Shown: piece after piece, positions 58,741 through 64,000 of the stretch | Position numbering within the stretch: position 1 is the stretch's first letter | Layout of the letters: each line of letters begins with the position of its first letter | From: Holacanthus passer | Taxonomy: Eukaryota; Chordata; Actinopteri; Pomacanthidae | DNA: 64,000 nt | Reading direction: 5' to 3' | Assembly (NCBI GenBank): GCA_025331565.1 | Contig: JAFREQ010000061.1 | Location: 2,757,501 to 2,821,500 of the forward strand | Position numbers and translations under genes: made by a program | Notes under the pieces: generated by a model | What the model saw: only the letters and a program-made list of their open reading frames with translations | Told to the model about the DNA's origin: nothing | The model's database searches: none

Positions 58741-60056
58741 GGGATGATTTGAAAGTTTAGAAGCAGAAAGACATGAAGCAAGAATCAGCAAAGAAGAAAG
58801 TGAGTTGTGGGAAAACGCTGCAGAAAACTCTGCAACAAGAATGCAAGTAATTTTGCATCAACATAAACCAGAGCAAGAATCCGCGCTCTCAGATTTTCCA
58901 AAATACTCGAACCACATTATGTTCTGTGGTTCGCAGTCATGTCAGGCCTCGGAGGTTTTGTTGATCTGAAGAACCTGCAGCCTGCTCAGAGCAGAGATCG
59001 CCCCGCTCGTAGAGATTAGCTGGATTTTCCTCTTCTTCAAATGTTTTAAAAGTCTGCAAACCATTTTCGTGAACTCCCCCTGCCCTCGTGTTAAAGCCCC
59101 TATTGTACATTTAAAGACCCGCAACCCCTGACCCAAATTCTGCTGCTCCCCACTTCCATCCCTGCTCTCTGATACTTGTATTGGGGCCCAAAATAATATG
59201 AGCTCCAGCCATGAGCTCCGAGGTCTGTCTGCGTCTGCTGTGTTTCAGACTGCAAGGACTGACTTTACGACACATGACGAAATACACAACTGTCAGTAAT
59301 AAGAAAAATGCAAATGAATTGGAAGCAAAGCATAAAACACATCTGTAATAAATCAAGAAAACACAATCAGGTTTTGCTAATAAACTTTTTTTTTTTGCAT
59401 TATAACACCTGATAGTTTTTACAAGAGAGGACTTTTAGTGAAATGTATGTTTTGTGAAATGCAAATCTGGCACTGACAGACCTACTGAAGCTCTTGTTGT
59501 TTGGAGGGTTGTTTCAGTGGAGTTTGCAGTGGTGCTCGTAGCTGACATTTTGGAAGGAGGTGTGATTTGTCTGGTGCTCTCCATCTCCTGTATATCTAGA
59601 AATGATCTGGTTTATGTGTATTTGCAAGCATATACCTGCCTGGGCAGTTTGAACTGTTTAAGGCTGTAAAACACATTTAACAACTGTGAATATAGAGCAG
59701 GCCTAAACAAAACTTCCCCTAAAAATAGAAAACCTCAACATTATAACTGCATGTCTTCATTCGAACAACAAGCAGAGACACACACACACACATGGAAACA
59801 CACATACCTGCAGGGAGAGCAATCTAAATTCAGTCTTTGAGCGGATTTACTATTTTAAACTCCGCAGGGCCGAGCGCTGCTGATTACAGCGCCACAGAGA
59901 GAAATACTTCCCCTGCTCACTTTTTCTTCTTCTCCCTCGCCATCTTTTACAGCTTACAGACAAATTCCATTGGAGGCAGTGAGCTGTTATTTCAGCAGAC
60001 GTCCTCCCTGTGATGGAGGCTCTGGTTACAGAGAGCTGCTTCTGGATCGCACACAT

Positions 60057-60058
<2 letters not shown>

Positions 60059-60091
<33 letters not shown>
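60059..60091. repeat. (AC)n microsatellite
   Basis: Sixteen uninterrupted AC units. Confidence 0.96.
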
Positions 60092-60093
<2 letters not shown>

Positions 60094-60634
60094 CACTGTG
60101 CAGACATTCCTCATTTTACTCAAGGAAAGACTCAAACGGAAATAGATAATCGGTAAAACCTCCAGAAATTCTGAAACGATGAGATAATTCTGGAATTATT
60201 TCTCGCCAGCTCGCACTGTTTCTTCTCCGCGACTCTCTCTGGGCCACAAATGCCTGTGTGGCATCCAAGTCACTGTAAACTGGAGCATTAGTGTGTTTTC
60301 AAAGACTGGCAAAACTAACCATTCGCTGGAGAACATCATTAAGCCGATTAATGTTTTTCATCCCAACATACCTGCCTTTGAACTGGAGTTTGTGTGATAT
60401 TTAAGACTTTAAGTGGAGCCTCACTGTTCTGTGAGGGGTTTTGTGTGTGTTAAGACTCTGCTCTCTGAGCTCTGCGGTGAATTACAGCTGACCCATGAAG
60501 ACCCCGGGCCCCGCTGCTCCTGCATTTTGGAAACCCCTGTCATCTGGATCACATCGGGCTCAAATGGGGTGCAGAGCCGAGCCCCCTCTGCCTGACACGA
60601 GTAGAGGAGGACGATGGAATGAAGGTCCACTGAG

Positions 60635-60656
60635 GTGTGTGTGTGTGTGTGTGTGT
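60635..60656. repeat. (GT)n microsatellite
   Basis: Eleven GT units. Confidence 0.94.
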
Positions 60657-61429
60657 TTCAGTGTGCAACACAACCCCTCCATCATTCTCTCCTTCTATCT
60701 CTGTCACACACACATAATCCTGTATGACATTTAGTCGTGGTGTCTCCCAGCCAGAATAATGACAGTTGTTTCTTATAGATAGATGAATATAAATAAATGA
60801 ATTGATCACATTTGGTCGTGGCTGTCCACATAGAATCCTATATAGAGAGGGATGACCTTTGACCTTCAACAAGAGATGGAGCAGAAGGAAATTTTGCTAT
60901 ATTTGATTTGCACCTCTCACCAGGACAGTTTTTCACTTTCACTGCATTGCATGGAAAAGCAGTCAGACAATAGTCGCATTGCAAACATCAATCTATCAGA
61001 GAGAAATCTTACACATCTAACAGGAAACATTCCTTCAAACCAGATGACAAATTTATAAAACTGTGCATGTCTTTGGTGTTGTGGCTTGTTTAAAGGTGAA
61101 AAAGGTGAAAACTGTGCTTACAATTAGCTCCTTCCTTTAAAGTTGAGACACTTTAAAAATGTAATGTACATATTATACAAGATGTTTTCATGTTACCAGT
61201 CTTACCATTTCTAAGCAAGTCTATCTCACCTTAATGTTGAAGGACGCCTAATGTTATTCTTACGAAATGTTGTTGTTGTAAATACATGTAGTGTAGTAAG
61301 GCGTGTGAAACCATTGCACCATCTCAAACATTTGTCCAGTAGCTGCAAATATAAGCAGAGCATCCAAGGAGCTGGTGGGGGAGCTCACACTGCACCAAAA
61401 ACCATCAAACCCTCCAACCTGATGAGCTG

Positions 61430-61443
61430 CTGCCCCCTGCTGT
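61430..61443 (-). promoter_or_regulatory. CTCF-like motif
   Basis: On the minus strand ACAGCAGGGGGCAG fits CCASYAGRKGGCRS at 13 of 14 positions by eye, including the AGGGGGCAG core. Confidence 0.5.
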
Positions 61444-62210
61444 AACACTGCAACCATGGAAATGTTGAAATCCTCCCACTGATGTGTGGAAACATGTTGC
61501 AGGACACATGGTGATAGAATTGTATGACCTATAAACATGACTGCGTCTTGAATAATCTACAAAACAACTCTTATGGCTGTGAAGCTTTTAAAAAACCCCG
61601 AAAACTTCTCTTCAATTGGTGAATCACACAGATTTCACGTAATCCTTAAAGTAAGACTTTATAATTAAAATGGATGCACGTGTTGAACATGTTTCATAAG
61701 TAATCATGCGTCAGTATGATCACAGCAATCGAGAGAGAGTTATTTTGGATAATGGCACTCGTGGAGTTGGCACCACGTATGACCATGGAAATAAAAGTAC
61801 TTTGTAATTTCCTGGCTGAGTTGATCAAACATGGACTCTGTACCTTTTGTTGTTGCAGATGATTTGAACACTTGCCCAGACGGGATTGTTTCTGTCAGTT
61901 TCTATCAGAAATATTGTTTCCATTAGGTTGAGATTTTTCATGTAAATAGTTGAGAAAAGAGACAATGCAATAAAATTTATTACAAAAGTGCGAAGTAAAG
62001 ACAATTTATGAATTAGCATCAAAGTACAAATATAGTTGTGCACATTTAATCTATTTTTTTACATGCATACGTCCACAGAGTGCATCGTTTGAGATGTTCA
62101 AGGCCGATCACTGTGTTTCATCCTGGTGCTCCACAAGGCTGAAAGACTAACTGTGGATACTTTAATAAATATAATCTGCATCGATATAAACACCCACACA
62201 CTCTTCTGTG

Positions 62211-62246
62211 CTCTCTCTCTCTCTCTCCTACACACACACACACACA
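62211..62246. repeat. Compound (CT)n(AC)n microsatellite
   Basis: About eight CT units, then CTA, then about eight AC units. Confidence 0.93.
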
Positions 62247-62349
62247 TGTACAGGCACATTCAGATCAGATTTAAAAACTCAGTTCTGTTAGTACATTCAA
62301 TAAGTGATGCAGCTCCTCCAAATCAGGCACTTCACTGATTCTGCCACTC

Positions 62350-63330
62350 AGCACAGCGTTAGTGGTTTTAGTTAGTTTGTTGTTAGGTTATTAGTTTATT
62401 AGTAGGTTAGTTTGTTAGTCTGCAGAGAGCGAATTGAAGCTCTTTAGTTAGTCTCATCTCAACTTTAGGAAATGTTAGTAGCTGGTTGAGAACAAAACTG
62501 TAGCTTGTTTATAAGGACTTGTGTTGAGCTTTAGTTTTAGCTTTAGTTGGACTGCACGTCACTAAACTCACGGCACTGGAGGATGTTTTGGATAAAAGCT
62601 TCCACGTCGTTTAACAACCATCACTAGTATGAGGCATGCTTCGATTAAAGATTAACAAAGAGACGCAATAATTCCAGACATCACGACTGAAATTCAGTCA
62701 GACAGAGCAGAAATGTTAGTAAGAGCAACAGATGGACCTTCACAGCCTCACCACTGTTAGTATGAACACCGTAATAAGTTAGTAGTTCAGTGGAGCTGAG
62801 GTTTGCTCGGCTTGTGTCTGTGCTGCATCACCTGTGGTGACAACAAGCCAGGCACTCACCTGTGAAGGTTGACCACACAGAACACAGGCAGAGACAGAAA
62901 GATCGGCCTCTTTAGTGCGACACAGCGTGAGAATATCATTTGGAATCAGGTCATAATCAGTTTTGTAAGGATTCTTCCAAAGTATGTGGTCAACCCAGTT
63001 TTGGTATCAGCAGCTGTGTCTGCTCCTCCTTATCATGTAGTGGTTAATAACATTTCCCTTCCCAAGTCCTGAAACCCTTCTTGATTTGCTCACTTTGACC
63101 GTTTTCATTGATTTTCTTCTTGGATAATCAATCTAAAGTTTGCAGAAGAAGGATTGCAGGATCATGAGAGAGGAGTGTGTGCATCAGACTGCGGGCATAA
63201 AGCAGAGGGTTAGTCAGTGGGTTAGAAAGAACAAGGCCAGCCATCAGCATTCAGAGTACAACAGGTTAGTAATCATCCCACTGCTAGCAGACATTAGTAT
63301 TGTTAGATATTAGTGAGAAACTGTTAGTAG
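62350..63330 (+). other. TTAG-enriched kilobase
   Basis: The plus strand carries at least two dozen TTAG words, mostly TTAGT, in about one kilobase, with a dense start at about 62358-62425. Copies are scattered, not in register, and the complementary CTAA is rare, so the bias is strand-specific. No gene or transposon explains it. It may be a decayed simple repeat. Confidence 0.5.
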
Positions 63331-64000
63331 AATCCAGACCTGGGTAAAAAGCTATTTGCACATAATTATTAGCATTTGCTGTAATTTGCTTAAGTATCAG
63401 ATGGTGGAGCTGTGGGCATCACGACGCTTTAATTAATGCCAGCAGGCATCGTTTAGAAAACTACACACCATTAATTTTCAGCGACATTCTTGTGATTATC
63501 TACATCACAAGAATCCCCACCTAACCGGTACTTCAAAACGGGGTCGAAACAAATGCTAAGAATCATTTGTAAATAATTTTTATCCCTTCTCTGGTCACAT
63601 CCAGTGGCTAAAAGAAGAGCTTCAGGCATTTTTTTTTAAAACTTTGCAGAAAGTCACTGAAAAGCAGCTTGTAGCTTCAGGAGCATTACAAATGTCTGTT
63701 GTTGTCGGACAGACATGACACACATGCACACGTACAGGAGCGAACACGCACACAAACAGAGCACATGCACACGAACACGTGCACTCACACGAACACCCAC
63801 GCACACACAGTTAAAATACAGAGTGTGTACTGTACTTTTAAAAAAAATCGATGGTATCACATCCAAATTAAGAGAAACAAAGAACATACTGTGTGAATTA
63901 CACATTGTCAAAATGTGAGAAAACCAGTCATCCTCACACACTTACTGTAAGATTGCTTTTAACATCACAGGCTTAAAATATCAGAGCTTTCTAGTTGTGG
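63331..64000. other. Non-coding stretch with degenerate CA tract
   Basis: No gene is recognised. A degenerate ACAC/GCAC/ACG tract spans 63717-63809, and short T and A runs lie near 63630 and 63840. Confidence 0.45.
63717..63809. repeat. Degenerate (CA)n-derived tract
   Basis: About 90 bases built of CACA, GCAC, ACACG and AACAC words, with CpG interruptions. It reads as a decayed CA array. Confidence 0.7.

Larger units (their letters stand above)
54928..60058. other. Non-coding stretch
   Basis: No gene is recognised. It contains a CTCF-like motif (55510), AT-rich DNA at 55560-56300, a (CT)n tract, an enhancer-like island at about 58120-58215 (with GCAATTATTATGAAATTAAA), the 58655 minisatellite and a short CA run at about 59779-59793. 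Confidence 0.45.
60092..62210. other. Non-coding stretch
   Basis: No gene is recognised. It contains a (GT)n tract at 60635-60656 and a strong CTCF-like motif at 61430. Between 60700 and 62100 it is AT-rich with no recognised repeat. Confidence 0.45.

Noticed and set aside
63717..63809. CRISPR-like or structured repeat array
   Set aside because: Irregular decayed CA tract with no conserved repeat-spacer periodicity; the window is eukaryotic.
1..64000. tRNA, rRNA, snRNA and known microRNA genes
   Set aside because: No intact GGTTCGANTCC B-box in a cloverleaf context, no rRNA words, and none of the widely conserved microRNA seeds I could recall were seen; a covariance-model scan would be decisive.

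Overview
The window looks like nuclear DNA of a ray-finned (teleost) fish. I infer this from about thirty (CA)n, (CT)n and poly(A/T) tracts, from several degraded repeats whose wording I recognise from teleost genomes, and from a Ty3/Gypsy relic of the type common in fish. Nothing resembles a prokaryotic, plasmid or viral genome. No complete protein-coding gene, tRNA, rRNA or known microRNA could be supported. The long reading frames fall in low-complexity CT/GA tracts or show no recognisable protein. The window is best read as intergenic or long-intron DNA, probably with distal regulatory elements.

Layout. 1-17 kb: non-coding DNA with a LINE-tail-like fragment (961-1120), microsatellites, a polypurine tract (12040-12240) and a homeodomain-motif-rich block near 10.5 kb. 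17.3-18.44 kb: two tandem copies of a roughly 500-bp unit with long terminal inverted repeats, bounded on all sides by (TG)n tracts. This is the most unusual structure in the window. 18.97-20.63 kb: a broken, internally deleted Ty3/Gypsy relic on the minus strand, with short terminal direct repeats and an unrelated hAT-like end lodged in it. About 22.03-22.17 kb: the only stretch that reads like a real coding exon (start in good context, signal peptide, two cysteines, short Gly-Pro-rich run, splice donor). It is a hypothesis only. 22-40 kb: AT-rich non-coding DNA with a very TAAT-dense block (31.86-32.23 kb), a good CTCF-like motif (28740) and a relative of the 17-18 kb repeat at 30.5 kb. 40.7-46 kb: two more DNA-transposon-like repeats. 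46-64 kb: more microsatellites, a perfect homeodomain palindrome (48421), an octamer-containing block (52.6 kb), a 30-bp minisatellite (58655), further CTCF-like motifs (55510, 61430) and a TTAG-enriched kilobase (62.35-63.33 kb).

How it works together. With no confirmed gene there is no pathway to describe. The plausible functional content is regulatory: scattered motif-dense blocks that look like conserved enhancers, and three CTCF-like motifs that all point the same way (minus strand), set among decaying mobile elements. Conservation, repeat-library matches and expression could not be tested here. All family names come from pattern recognition.
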